DNA of 64,000 nucleotides from Chlorogloeopsis sp. ULAP01 (GCF_030381805.1 NZ_JAUDRH010000001.1:682001-746000); one strand, 5' to 3'. Positions 1 through 9,155 are shown, counted from the first letter of the stretch. Notes: generated by a model not told the origin, from the sequence alone. A program made the numbers and translations.

Positions 1-441
1 GTTGGGGTAGATATTTCTCAGAAAATGTTGGCAATAGCTCAAAACAAGTGTCATGAATACACTAACGTCTCTTTTCAAACTGCTTGTGCACTACAACTAC
101 CTTTCGCAGATGATAGTTTTGATGTCATTGTGTCTGCCAGTGCCTTTCACTACTTTGATGCCCCCAATGCCGCGCTAACAGAAATGAAACGAGTTCTCAA
201 ACCCGATGGTTGCGTGGTAATTTTGGATTGGTGCAGGGATTATTTTTTGTGTCAGGTTTGTGATGTAATACTGAAAATTTTTGACTCTGCTTACAAGCAG
301 TGCTACTCTCAAGCTGAATTTCATAATTTGCTGACGGTAGGAGGATTTGAAATTCGTCGCGCCAGTAAAGTCAGATTTGGGATTTTGTGGGGAATGATGA
401 TTGCTACAGCCACACCCAATACCAATTTGAAAAGTGATTAA
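1..441 (+). CDS. Class I SAM-dependent methyltransferase (5' end outside window)
   Basis: The reading frame is open from base 1, so this is the C-terminal part of a gene that begins upstream. The first visible residues (VGVDIS) match the end of motif I/strand beta2 of a Rossmann methyltransferase. The acidic motif FADDSFDVIVSASAFHYF and the LKPDGCVVIL strand are typical of the Methyltransf_11 group. The enzyme would transfer a methyl group from S-adenosylmethionine to an unknown small-molecule acceptor. An internal ATG at 25 is in frame but would remove the SAM-binding loop, so it is not the likely start. The substrate cannot be told. Confidence 0.8.
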   Translation, partial: VGVDISQKMLAIAQNKCHEYTNVSFQTACALQLPFADDSFDVIVSASAFHYFDAPNAALTEMKRVLKPDGCVVILDWCRDYFLCQVCDVILKIFDSAYKQCYSQAEFHNLLTVGGFEIRRASKVRFGILWGMMIATATPNTNLKSD

Positions 442-518
442 GGGTGGATGCATTCACCAAATCTAGATACACCAAGGCAATAATCCAAAATCCAAAATTG
501 TATAAGCCTGCATAACTA

Positions 519-1301
519 TTAGACACGCTCCCCTACTACCCAAATAAAGGTGTTACGAAAAGTAATTGCACCTGATGAATCTGTGTATTTTCTTGCTGTA
601 TCTTCGACTTTCTCCCGTACTGCGGCTTCACCAACCGCATTCATGGCTGCTTGCAAAGAACCCGCCGAAGACAAAGCACGCCAGCATATATCTATGTTAG
701 GGTAACTAAAATCACAACGAGTTTCACCCTGTTCTACAAAGCGCAATCCCGAACTTTCAATCAGTGCTGCCAATACTCCGGGTGCAGAAAGCACAAAAGG
801 GCCGCCACCCGACGGTTTAGAAGGTAAAATACTGATTATTCCACTAAAGACATCTCTCATTTCGCAGTCTTCTGGTTTGCCCCAAGAAGCGATCGCCACT
901 CTTTTGTGCAAGCGAGTTACTCTTGCCAATTCTTTAATCGCTTGCTGCATATCAGTAGCATACATAACTGAGTTGACTGCGATCGCACCATCAAATTCCT
1001 CGTTTCTAAAGGGCAGTGATTCCAAATCGGCTTGTTCAAACCGTGCTTGAGGTAATCGTTGACGTGCGATCGCCAATAGTGAGGCACTAGCATCAACACC
1101 CGTCACCTCACATCCAAGCTTGGCTGCTTCAATGCACGCACCACCAGCGCCGCATCCAGCATCGAGAATTTTCATGCCCTCTCCAGCGCGAGCAGCATAC
1201 AAAACATCATGCCAAAGTGGAACAGAGGTAGCTTCTTGATAGTTAGCCCAATCCCCAGCTGCTGCTCCCCATAATACTCCCTGTATCTCAGCAGATCCCA
1301 T
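519..1301 (-). CDS. Class I SAM-dependent methyltransferase
   Basis: A 260-residue protein with the SAM-binding motif ILDAGCGAGG near residues 45-54, the acidic end of beta2 (VTGVDAS), and the motif II region FRNEEFDGAIAVNSVMY. The C-terminal half is a variable substrate cap. The family methylates small molecules and the substrate is unknown. The ATG at 1301 has a GAGGAA ribosome-binding site a few bases upstream. It converges with the partial methyltransferase at the window start, so the two are not one operon. Confidence 0.85.
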   Translation of the reverse strand: MGSAEIQGVLWGAAAGDWANYQEATSVPLWHDVLYAARAGEGMKILDAGCGAGGACIEAAKLGCEVTGVDASASLLAIARQRLPQARFEQADLESLPFRNEEFDGAIAVNSVMYATDMQQAIKELARVTRLHKRVAIASWGKPEDCEMRDVFSGIISILPSKPSGGGPFVLSAPGVLAALIESSGLRFVEQGETRCDFSYPNIDICWRALSSAGSLQAAMNAVGEAAVREKVEDTARKYTDSSGAITFRNTFIWVVGERV

Positions 1302-1435
1302 GATATTCCTCTTTCATGAGTTGTATCACTTAGCATTTTAAAATGCCGAGGGAGGCTTGAATGTTAAGCAAAGCTTATTTGATTCAAACTAATCCCAATT
1401 CTCTGTAAAGCTGCACATTATTTTGTTTCCTCCCA

Positions 1436-1458
1436 ACCTCCCCTTGGCAAGGGGAGGT
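1436..1458. repeat. Short palindrome of a dispersed cyanobacterial repeat
   Basis: A near-perfect palindrome (ACCTCCCCTT/AAGGGGAGGT) followed by GCCGCAGGCGG. It lies upstream of the methyltransferase and downstream of the small membrane protein gene. It could act as a terminator hairpin, but there is no T-run, so I call it a dispersed repeat. Confidence 0.5.
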
Positions 1459-1549
1459 GCCGCAGGCGGTGGGTTATCTCTATGTGTCTTCATATAGAAA
1501 TGGTATAAGGAAACAATAAATTAATGTATCAAACTACTAATAAACCCAG

Positions 1550-1825
1550 CTACGCCATGTGAAGTACAAAGCTAAATGCAGATATGGCTACAAGTACGGG
1601 AACTACTGTGCTGAATTTAAATTCCTTGAGTTTAAATGTTTGTACCAAAGATATGGGAATCAATAAGGGCCATAAAATTGTTGTCACCACAAACATTACT
1701 AGAGATAAAAAACTTTCTTCTGGAGAACAAGTAGGATGGCGTAGAGAAAATCTTAAGTAAGTGAGAGAAAAATAGCCAGTTGTGACTAAATAACTAACAA
1801 CTAAAGCTAATTGTATCCTGTTCAC
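1550..1825 (-). CDS. Small membrane protein, unknown function
   Basis: A 91-residue protein with about three predicted membrane segments: residues 5-22, about 42-62 (LVMFVVTTILWPLLIPI) and the C-terminal 20 residues. I recognise no family. The GTG at 1825 is preferred because AAGGAG lies about 8 bases upstream; a GTG nine bases further upstream overlaps that site. It is monocistronic, with long noncoding DNA on its 5' side. Confidence 0.55.
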   Translation of the reverse strand: MNRIQLALVVSYLVTTGYFSLTYLRFSLRHPTCSPEESFLSLVMFVVTTILWPLLIPISLVQTFKLKEFKFSTVVPVLVAISAFSFVLHMA

Positions 1826-2341
1826 TGCCAACACTCCTTAAGTTTTTATTCTTCAGTAAAATAACTTATATTACCCGATTTCAAGCTTAAATAGTTGCGG
1901 ATACTAATGTTGTGAGCCTCTCAGCAGCTAACAACCACCTATTTTGGAATTATTTATTCCTCAGGATATCCTGTTATGTAAGCCATACAAAGCTTTCTGT
2001 ATTATGCCTAGCCCAAATATAGTCATAGCTAAAAACTCAGATAGAATCGTCATATATCTTACTCTCTATCCAACGCTGATCTATTTGAGATAAATGCTAA
2101 TGGAATTCAGAAGCACGCTACAACAGTACTTTCACTTAATTAAAATTTATTCTAATGAGAGTATCGATTAGAAAATTGGAATAGGAATATCTTGGCAAAA
2201 TTATTCCAGTTCCGGTTTAAGTATAAATTTTTAAAAATAAAATGAACTAGTTAATACAAAATTTATATAATAGTTGCAAAATTTACTTTCTCTTCTACTT
2301 TAAATATGTAAATATTTATACATTAATTATGGCGGTAGAGT

Positions 2342-2443
2342 TTAGTCTTGAGAATGGCTGTTAGGAAACAAGTAGGCGATCGCAGCCCAGCCAGATAAAG
2401 TTATTAAGCCGATAAAAACCACAGCAAAGAAAAAAGCAGGCAT
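2342..2443 (-). CDS. Possible 33-aa single-span membrane peptide
   Basis: ATG to stop encodes 33 residues: a short N-terminus, a strongly hydrophobic segment of about 22 residues (AFFFAVVFIGLITLSGWAAI lies within it) and a polar tail ending NSHSQD. This looks like the small single-helix subunits or regulators of membrane complexes, but it matches none I can name. No clear Shine-Dalgarno sequence is seen, so coding status is uncertain. It sits alone in a long intergenic region. Confidence 0.35.
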   Translation of the reverse strand: MPAFFFAVVFIGLITLSGWAAIAYLFPNSHSQD

Positions 2444-2929
2444 AGGTATAACTGAATTTATAAACTTTTTTAAGCGTGCTAATTTATGTTCTAGTTTTTC
2501 AGTTAAACCTGAAAAACCATAAATAATGATACTTTCACGCTATTAATTCCATATGACATAGCTATGTCTAACTTATGTCAGTTTCTTTGCTCAAAAACTA
2601 AAGATGCTATCTTTTCCCAGTTTATTAAGTTTATAGTTTACGCCACTATGAATTGACATCAGCTGACTATGCCAGTTATTTATCAAGTAAATATTCACGA
2701 TTATATGTGGGTATGGTAATAGTGAGTAATTTATTTTTGGCATTTCTTAAAGGGAGCACTGACTGTTGCTCTGTTTGTTGATTGAGTTGCTCCAATTTCA
2801 TTTACCTCTAAGAAGAGTGAGTTATTTTGAAATTCAATGAAAAAGTAAGAATAGAACATTATGAAGTCGCTAAAGCACAAAAAATAAAAAACTTGAGAGA
2901 TGATTTATAAAGTAAACCTTAAACTGTAG

Positions 2930-3120
2930 GATGCGTTATGCGTTGCGTTACGGCTAATTCTCCCACATTCTTAAACTCTCAAGTTCTCGCATAGCCGTAA
3001 CACAACGGTAATAAAACGAGAACTCAGAGCGGCGTCTACCGCCGTACTCTACCTTGAAGCCGTGCAGAGCGCGTCTACGCGAAGCGTCCTGGAGGAAACT
3101 TCTGAAGTTCGGTGGGGAGA
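2930..3120. repeat. Composite palindromic dispersed repeat
   Basis: Contains CGTTGCGTTACGGCT, matched about 50 bases later by its near-exact inverse AGCCGTAACACAACG. A block rich in GCGTCTAC and CGCGAAGCG hairpins follows. Similar GCGTCTACG/CCGGAGGGCGGCT pieces recur near 34080 and 43200. It is noncoding and typical of interspersed repeats in large cyanobacterial genomes. Confidence 0.6.
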
Positions 3121-3517
3121 ACATCTGACCGTTTTTTACCTCCTCTACTTAATAATCACTCTATAAATGACCTCCTAGTAAAATAGTATAAAAATAAAGA
3201 AAATCAAATTTAATTGACTACAGAAATTCTAGTTATTTAGTTATCTGTGAATTTACAATTTTATTTTTACAACAATGTGTGATTGCTATGACGATATTGT
3301 GACAAATTTAATAGCTTTAATAATAGGTTAAAACTTATTTAGCGTTTATATAAATTAATAAAAGCCATGAGATTACTTAATAGTAAGTAATTCTTTGATG
3401 TCACTGGAAATTAGCTTTTGCAATTTCTTTGTAGTTCTCCTTGTGCTTTTTACTAAATCTTCAAAGTATTCATGCTTTACTGATATGATTATTGACAGAA
3501 AAACTTTCATCAGGCTA

Positions 3518-4231
3518 ATGGAGATTTTGATTGTTGAGGATGAGCTTGAGATTGCTCAGTTAATTCAACTTTATTTGGAAAGAGAGGGATTTTCTTGTCG
3601 CCATTGTCGAGATGGAGCAACTGCAATTGAGATGTTTCAGGAGCAAAAACCTGACTTGATTATTCTGGATCTGATGATTCCTCGTTTAGACGGATTAGAA
3701 GTTTGTGCACGTATTCGACAGCAACCAAGCTCCAAAGATCCTTACATCCTGATGTTGACAGCCAAAGGTGAGGAAATTGATCGCGTCATTGGTTTGTCCA
3801 CTGGAGCAGATGACTACGTGATCAAGCCCTTCAGCCCAAAAGAACTGGTAGCTCGTGTGCGAGCGCTCCTACGACGGACACTACGTCACGGCAAGCAAAG
3901 TCAAATTTATCAAACTCAACACTTTATCATTGATCTTGAACAACGTTCAGCAAGACGGATTCTAAGTGCAGAGCAATCAGCTCCTTTAGATCTAACAAAC
4001 TTAGAGTTTGAACTGTTAGCAACATTTATGAGTTACCCAGGTCGAGTTTGGAATCGAACTCAACTAATTGACAAACTTTGGGGCAGTAACTTTTTTGGCG
4101 AAGACAGAGTTGTTGATACCCACATCGCACGTCTTAGGAAAAAAATAGAACCTGACCCAGCTAATCCAACTTTTGTTAAAACTGTAATTGGAGTGGGTTA
4201 TAAGTTTGAAGACCCAGTTATTTTAGGATGA
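3518..4231 (+). CDS. OmpR/PhoB-family response regulator
   Basis: A 237-residue two-domain transcriptional regulator. The receiver begins MEILIVEDE with the acidic pair E7/D8, the phospho-acceptor D51 in LIILDLMIP, the conserved Thr in MLTAKGEE and the Lys in DDYVIKPFSP. The C-terminal winged helix is of PhoB type (VVDTHIARLRKKIE recognition helix, then IGVGYKF). The longer upstream frame is disfavoured because the receiver strand begins at this ATG. The partner kinase starts 3 bp after the stop, so the two are co-transcribed. The signal is not evident. Confidence 0.9.
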   Translation: MEILIVEDELEIAQLIQLYLEREGFSCRHCRDGATAIEMFQEQKPDLIILDLMIPRLDGLEVCARIRQQPSSKDPYILMLTAKGEEIDRVIGLSTGADDYVIKPFSPKELVARVRALLRRTLRHGKQSQIYQTQHFIIDLEQRSARRILSAEQSAPLDLTNLEFELLATFMSYPGRVWNRTQLIDKLWGSNFFGEDRVVDTHIARLRKKIEPDPANPTFVKTVIGVGYKFEDPVILG

Positions 4232-4234
4232 ATT

Positions 4235-5326
4235 GTGAGTAAACTCAGTTTGCGATCGCGATTATTGCTTTCCCACATTGTTGTCATGTTAGTTGGGTTG
4301 GCAACCCTTGTGATAGTGGGTAGAGTATTCTCACCTCATCTGTTTGACTTACATTTAAAGCGTTTAGAAGGACGAGGGTTTGACCTCAGTGAAATTCGCA
4401 ACGATCTGATTTGGAAGTTTGAGTCAGCTTGGAGCCGGGGAGCTTTGTGGTCATTGGTAATGGGTGCAATGGTTTCAGGTGGCTTGAGTTACATCGTTGC
4501 CAAGCGCGTTGTACAACCCCTAATTCAGATGGAGAAAATTACTCAGCAATTTGCTCAGGGAAACTTAAAAGCGCGTGTAACTGAGAGTGAAATTTTAGAG
4601 TTGAACCGCCTTGCTACTAGCTTTAACAGAATGGCATCAAATCTTGAAGACGTAGAACAGCGTCGTCGGGAGCTTGTAGTAGATTTAACCCATGAGTTAC
4701 GTACACCATTGACAGTTTTAGAGGGTTATCTGGAGGGTTTAGCAGATGGCACAATCGAATCTTCACCAGAAGTATTTCAGCGATTAGCCGCAGAAACAAC
4801 CCGATTACGTCGCTTAGTTCATAATATTCAAGAACTATCTAAGGCAGAGGCAGGCTATTTACCGATCAATATTCAACCTACTGATCTATATCTACTCCTG
4901 CTTTCCCTGATTCAGCGATTCTCCGATCAACTAGTAGAAGATGGGCCCGTATTGCGTTTGGAGTGTCAGCCCAATCTGCCCCTGGTGTCTGCCGATCCTG
5001 AGCGAGTTGAGCAGATTATGGTCAATTTACTTGGCAATGCGTTGCGCTACACCGTTAAGGGATCTATTACAGTACGGGTTTGGAGTGAACCTCCCAAGTT
5101 ATGGATTGCAGTGATTGATACAGGTCATGGTATTAAGGCGAAGGATTTACCTTTTGTCTTTGACCGATTTTGGCGATCAGAACGCTCCCGCGCCCGCAGT
5201 CCGGGTGGTACTGGGGTTGGTTTGGCCATAACACGTAGTTTGGTTGAGTTGCAGGGAGGCCAGATTCAAGTCGAAAGTGAGCTAGACAAAGGAAGTACGT
5301 TTCGATTTTCGCTGCCATTAGCATAA
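4235..5326 (+). CDS. Membrane sensor histidine kinase (BaeS-like)
   Basis: A 363-residue sensor kinase partnered with the response regulator just upstream. Membrane segments lie at about residues 10-30 and 72-92, flanking a short periplasmic loop of some 40 residues. They are followed by a HAMP linker and the H-box LTHELRTPL with phospho-accepting H153. The catalytic ATPase domain has an N-box (VNLLGNALRYT), G1 (DTGHGI), an F-box (FDRFWR) and G2 (GTGVGLAI). All motifs are intact, so it should be active. Translation starts at GTG with AGGA six bases upstream. The small periplasmic loop suggests sensing within or near the membrane. Confidence 0.9.
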   Translation: MSKLSLRSRLLLSHIVVMLVGLATLVIVGRVFSPHLFDLHLKRLEGRGFDLSEIRNDLIWKFESAWSRGALWSLVMGAMVSGGLSYIVAKRVVQPLIQMEKITQQFAQGNLKARVTESEILELNRLATSFNRMASNLEDVEQRRRELVVDLTHELRTPLTVLEGYLEGLADGTIESSPEVFQRLAAETTRLRRLVHNIQELSKAEAGYLPINIQPTDLYLLLLSLIQRFSDQLVEDGPVLRLECQPNLPLVSADPERVEQIMVNLLGNALRYTVKGSITVRVWSEPPKLWIAVIDTGHGIKAKDLPFVFDRFWRSERSRARSPGGTGVGLAITRSLVELQGGQIQVESELDKGSTFRFSLPLA

Positions 5327-5376
5327 CATAGAGTCTATTTTCAGACTTTCCCACCCCTACTCACATCTACAGCTTG

Positions 5377-5476
5377 CCCCTAAAACGCCTGGAACTGAAG
5401 TACTAGGCTTATAGTTTAAGTCAGTTAAAACTGACTTTAGCTTTTAGCCAAGAAATAAATTTCTTGGCAGACAAGA
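5377..5476. repeat. Mosaic palindrome repeat, copy 1
   Basis: Three consecutive imperfect palindromes: CCTGGAACTGAAGTACTAGG, then GTCAGTTAAAACTGAC, then CCAAGAAATAAATTTCTTGG. The same ordered set is present near 60404-60522, with an extra GTCAGTTTTAACTGAC unit. It is noncoding and lies between the kinase and the protease operon. It may serve as the terminator of the kinase transcript. Confidence 0.7.
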
Positions 5477-5586
5477 GCATAGATGCAAGATTTGAGCCTA
5501 CCCATTTTTCTAGGTGAAATTCTGCCCAATTTTCCGATGTCATTTTTAGAGACAAAACGGCACAATCTGAGCATCTAGGAAAATTT

Positions 5587-6504
5587 GTGGAAAAATTTAT
5601 GTCTTCATTACTAGATTTATCTAATAGTGTTGCTGCCATTGTAGAGCAGGTGGAGAAGACAGTAGTAGCAATTAATGCTGGTTCGCGCATCTCTCCTAGC
5701 GGTATCCACTGGCGTAATGGTGTTATTGTTACCTCAGATGAGTCACTTCAACGCTATGACGAAATCACCGTTACCTTGGCAGGCGATCGCAAACTACCAG
5801 TAATACTCCTGGGTCACGATCCTAGTACTGATATCGCTGTCTTTAAACTAGAAAATGCAGACATTCCAGTGGCACAAATCGGCGATGCTAAAACCCTCAA
5901 AGTTGGACATCTAGTACTGGGATTAGCAAGAAGCAGCGATGGAGACATTAGGGCTGCAATGGGTACTGTAAGTGCGGTTAGTGGTGCTTGGCAGAGTCTG
6001 AGTGGCGGTAATATCGACCAATATATCCGCCCAGATATCACACTATATCCTGGTTTTGCAGGCGGCCCACTTGTAGATGCAACTGGTTATGTGGTGGGCA
6101 TGAACACATCGGGGCGACGGGGTACAGCTTTGACTATTCCCACTGCGACAGTGAATCGAGTAGTACAGCAGTTGCTGTCTGCTGGAAAGATTGCACGCGG
6201 TTACTTGGGTGTTGGAATGCAACCAGTACAGTTACCAAAAAATTTGCAAATCGCACTCAATTTATCTGCTGCGACTGGGGTAATTGTCGTCAATGTTGAG
6301 CATAATAGTCCTGCTGACAAAGCTGGTGTCACAATCGGAGATGTGTTAGTGGCGCTTGATGGCAATCCTGTAACCGATACAGTTGATGTACTGGCACTGC
6401 TCAATCATAGCGATCGCATTGGCAAAACTGTGAAGATGCAACTTGTCAGGGGTGGAGTGTTGATGGAATTAGCGATCATTGTAGGTGAACGAGCAACTGA
6501 GTAA
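5587..6504 (+). CDS. HtrA-like protein with PDZ domain, catalytic residues lost
   Basis: A 305-residue protein with the fold of an HtrA/DegP protease: trypsin-like domain at about 20-195, PDZ domain at about 205-300. Two of three catalytic residues are missing. The His position (normally TNNHV) reads TSDES with Glu52, and the nucleophile motif GNSGGP reads GFAGGP with Ala158. Asp82 in DPSTDIAV is kept. It is therefore probably a non-proteolytic binding protein. No signal peptide is visible. Start at GTG 5587 with AGGA six bases upstream; ATG 5599 is an alternative. A catalytically complete paralogue without a PDZ domain follows. Confidence 0.85.
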   Translation: MEKFMSSLLDLSNSVAAIVEQVEKTVVAINAGSRISPSGIHWRNGVIVTSDESLQRYDEITVTLAGDRKLPVILLGHDPSTDIAVFKLENADIPVAQIGDAKTLKVGHLVLGLARSSDGDIRAAMGTVSAVSGAWQSLSGGNIDQYIRPDITLYPGFAGGPLVDATGYVVGMNTSGRRGTALTIPTATVNRVVQQLLSAGKIARGYLGVGMQPVQLPKNLQIALNLSAATGVIVVNVEHNSPADKAGVTIGDVLVALDGNPVTDTVDVLALLNHSDRIGKTVKMQLVRGGVLMELAIIVGERATE

Positions 6505-6639
6505 GTAGAGGACTAGAGGCTAGGGACTGGGGGGAATAGGAGACAGATGAGTTTAATTGTCCTGTTCCCTGCCTTAAGTTTACGCACTCCAGCAAGGGCT
6601 ACTTAATTACTAATTCTCAACTAAACATTAAAGACACAT

Positions 6640-7248
6640 ATGAATACCACAACATTGACTAACATTGCTGATGAACTGTCAAATTTAGGAAAACAGCTAC
6701 GTGTTATTACGGTGAAAGTGCGTAGCAGTTATTTTACTGGTGGTTCCGGTGTGATTTGGCAGTCATCTCCACTTTTTCCGGGTAGCCTCATCATCACAAA
6801 CGCCCATGTTGCTTTTAACAGACGTGCGATTGTTGAACTTGCAGATGGACGAGTATTGACAGCTGTGCGTACTAAAATTGCTCCAGAGTTGGATTTAGCC
6901 GCTCTCACAATTGCTGCTACCAATCTACCCACTGCAACTATTGGGAATGCAGATGGATTGCGGGTGGGGGAATTGGTTTTAGCTGTAGGAAATCCGTTTG
7001 CTGATAAAGGTGCAGTCACTACTGGAATTGTTTCTGCTAAGAACGAACGATTACTGATGGCGGATATTCAATTATTTCCTGGCAATTCTGGCGGGCTTCT
7101 TGCCAACTGCCTCGGTCATGTTGTTGGAATTAATACCATGATTGTAAATGGTTTAGGTGTGGCAATTCCCAGTTCAACTGTTGAGCGTTTTCTCTGTGGT
7201 GAAATTCATCCACAGCCTGATGCTAAAAATCCTATGGAGAAAAGATGA
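6640..7248 (+). CDS. Trypsin-like serine protease, HtrA type without PDZ
   Basis: A 202-residue S1C-type protease domain with a complete triad: His56 in ITNAHV, Asp85 in PELDLAAL and Ser150 in FPGNSGG. It has no PDZ domain and no visible signal peptide or transmembrane anchor. Its stop overlaps the start of the downstream regulator by four bases (ATGA), showing translational coupling. It pairs with the upstream PDZ-containing, catalytically degenerate paralogue. One reading is that the two form a split enzyme in which one partner binds and the other cuts, but this is inference. Confidence 0.85.
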   Translation: MNTTTLTNIADELSNLGKQLRVITVKVRSSYFTGGSGVIWQSSPLFPGSLIITNAHVAFNRRAIVELADGRVLTAVRTKIAPELDLAALTIAATNLPTATIGNADGLRVGELVLAVGNPFADKGAVTTGIVSAKNERLLMADIQLFPGNSGGLLANCLGHVVGINTMIVNGLGVAIPSSTVERFLCGEIHPQPDAKNPMEKR

Positions 7249-7892
7249 TTCGGGTACTGGTAGTCGCTGCCTCACCTCTAGTGCGGGCAGGGTTGTCAGC
7301 ACTGCTGGTAACTGATTCCAAAATCATGGTGGTAGGCAGCGTAGCCGACTTGAATGCACTGACAAAAGAAATTGGACAATTACAACCTGATGTGGTGCTG
7401 CTAGATTTGAATGGCTATCTACAGAACTGGAATTGGGAAAAATTACTTTCCAACCCAGAGCAAGCATACTCGTGTGCTTGGCTATTAATTACTGATGAAC
7501 TTGACAGCCTTAACTTAGCAGAGGCACTGCGTTTTGGTATTCGAGGTATCTTGCCCCAAACTAGTAGCGAGTCAGAAATTGTTGCAGCTGTGGAATCAGT
7601 CGCTTTAGGTTTGGTAGTTCTGCACCCTGATGTCCTTGAGTCCTTATTGTCTTTAAAAGATAGTATTCGTGACACAAGTTTAAGCAATTCCATCCAAACC
7701 TTGACACCACGAGAAATCGAAGTTTTAGAAATGCTCGCTTCTGGATTGGCAAATAAAGCGATCGCCAAACGGTTGCAGATCTCAGAACATACCGTGAAGT
7801 TTCACATTTCTTCTATTTTTCATAAGCTTGGTGTTTCAACCCGCACCCAAGCTGTAAGTGTAGGTGTGCGATTGGGATTGATTATGTTATGA
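7245..7892 (+). CDS. NarL/LuxR-type regulator with degenerate receiver
   Basis: A 215-residue protein with an N-terminal receiver fold and a C-terminal LuxR helix-turn-helix (LTPREIEVLEMLASG, then ISEHTVKFHISSIFHKLGV). Asp54, the usual phosphorylation site, is present. The acidic metal-binding pair is replaced by Ala8-Ala9 (VLVVAASPL), and the conserved Lys becomes Gln (GILPQTSS). Mg-dependent phosphorylation is therefore unlikely, and output may depend on protein binding or proteolysis. It overlaps the protease gene by four bases, and no kinase gene is adjacent in the operon. Confidence 0.88.
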   Translation: MIRVLVVAASPLVRAGLSALLVTDSKIMVVGSVADLNALTKEIGQLQPDVVLLDLNGYLQNWNWEKLLSNPEQAYSCAWLLITDELDSLNLAEALRFGIRGILPQTSSESEIVAAVESVALGLVVLHPDVLESLLSLKDSIRDTSLSNSIQTLTPREIEVLEMLASGLANKAIAKRLQISEHTVKFHISSIFHKLGVSTRTQAVSVGVRLGLIML

Positions 7893-7903
7893 AATCAACA
7901 AAT

Positions 7904-8113
7904 TTAATCATCTAATAAACTCATTAATGCTTTAAATTCAAAATCTTGCGGCTCTGAAGACTGACACCGTAATTCTAGCAATTGCCTCTGTAATGCTTCC
8001 GCTACATAGGGCATATTAGATTCTTGTGCAATTTTTAACTGATTTTCTTTAATTTTGATTTGTCTAAGCAGGTTGTTTTCAACGTGAATTAAATCGTAGT
8101 GTTGAGCAATCAT
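7904..8113 (-). CDS. Small helical hypothetical protein
   Basis: A 69-residue polar, mostly helical protein with heptad-like spacing (LLRQIKIKENQLKIAQ, ALQRQLLEL), consistent with a short coiled coil. I recognise no family. It converges with the regulator gene and ends only 11 bp from its stop. The Shine-Dalgarno region is weak, so coding status is moderate. Confidence 0.45.
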   Translation of the reverse strand: MIAQHYDLIHVENNLLRQIKIKENQLKIAQESNMPYVAEALQRQLLELRCQSSEPQDFEFKALMSLLDD

Positions 8114-8278
8114 AGCTTGACATCTAGGGAAATTTATAGAGGTGAAATTAATTAAAAATTTACCGTCTATATGTTATCTGACAACTGTATCAAATTTTAG
8201 ATATATTGTATAAATAGTATTCAAGTATTAGTGCAAATGTATTGTTGAGTGCGATCGCCTCCAAGAAATCACTCATTT

Positions 8279-8797
8279 TTATTCATTACCCGCAGGTTCA
8301 GCTTTCTGGACAGAATTATCACCTACTCCTAAAGTTAGCTGCAAAGGGGTGCGGGATGGATACGCCTTTACCACTTGCCGATAAACCTGGTAGTTAGTGG
8401 GTAATGTCCTCTGTTGCTCACCAACTCTATACGTTAGTTTGTACTCCACAGCTTTCAATAATTCGGGCTGGCTCGCCTCTTGTTGAGGTTTTTGCCGTTG
8501 CTCCACTTCATCAACAGAAGGTCGTGGTGGTAAAGTTGGCCACCATAAACCTTTATCATCAGGCCCAATAACTGCACCAGAAGGCTTAACGCCATTGCGA
8601 TTGAGCAAAGAGGTAGTAGCAAAGGTTTCAAGTCGCGGTGATTTTTCAGTAGTTAAGTTATAGGCATATTTTACTTGCCAAGTATAACTAGTAAGTGCTG
8701 TGGCTTCATACTGGTCAGTAGTTGGAGTACTGCAACTGGTGATTGTCAGCGTCACTGGTACAACCAATGTTAAAAGTGACAATATTTGCTTTCGCAT
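8279..8797 (-). CDS. Hypothetical lipoprotein
   Basis: A 172-residue protein with a lipoprotein signal: charged MRK, a hydrophobic stretch and a lipobox ITSC with Cys at about residue 22. Mature protein should be lipid-anchored to the periplasmic face of a membrane. The rest is low in Cys and contains a Pro/Gln-rich middle (about 88-112). I recognise no domain. Its function cannot be told from context. Confidence 0.7.
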   Translation of the reverse strand: MRKQILSLLTLVVPVTLTITSCSTPTTDQYEATALTSYTWQVKYAYNLTTEKSPRLETFATTSLLNRNGVKPSGAVIGPDDKGLWWPTLPPRPSVDEVEQRQKPQQEASQPELLKAVEYKLTYRVGEQQRTLPTNYQVYRQVVKAYPSRTPLQLTLGVGDNSVQKAEPAGNE

Positions 8798-8947
8798 CCG
8801 CTCATACCTAAAATCTTTTACCAGCTAATTTTGATTGATATTGCAATTATTGATGGAACTTAGATCTCAAGACTAACAGCTTAATTCTCCAAGTGGAGGA
8901 AACAGATAATTAGAAATGCATATACTGCTCTTACCAAGCAATAATAT

Positions 8948-8982
8948 AGCTCCTAGTTTAGACCTACTAGGAGCTTTTTCTT
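8948..8982 (+). terminator. Rho-independent terminator-like hairpin
   Basis: A 9-bp perfect stem (AGCTCCTAG/CTAGGAGCT) with a 10-base loop, followed by TTTTTCTT on the plus strand. No plus-strand gene is annotated just upstream. A small unannotated transcript, starting somewhere in the 150 bases after 8800, may therefore end here. A 23-codon frame at 8917-8988 runs across the hairpin and is not convincing. Confidence 0.55.
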
Positions 8983-9155
8983 GATTTTAAGTAGCCTTAA
9001 TTAGGATATACGTCCAAAGAAATGCTATTAATTCCAAGATTCCTTCATTTCTTCCTTGAGATGCTCCTTAATTAGTTCTAAGGACAGATTGGATAACAAC
9101 GATTAAATTGTTACTCTATTACTGTTAGTAAAAAACGTTGAATAAACTAAGAGAA

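Larger units (their letters stand above)
1826..3517. other. Long intergenic region, AT-rich, with dispersed repeats
   Basis: About 1.7 kb with no long open frame. It holds one possible 33-codon gene (listed separately) and a repeat block at about 2930-3120. The rest is AT-rich DNA that probably contains the promoter of the two-component pair starting at 3518. No further coding signal is seen. Confidence 0.5.

Noticed and set aside
8917..8988. 23-codon peptide gene before the GlsB-like gene
   Set aside because: It runs through a terminator-like hairpin and lacks convincing features.
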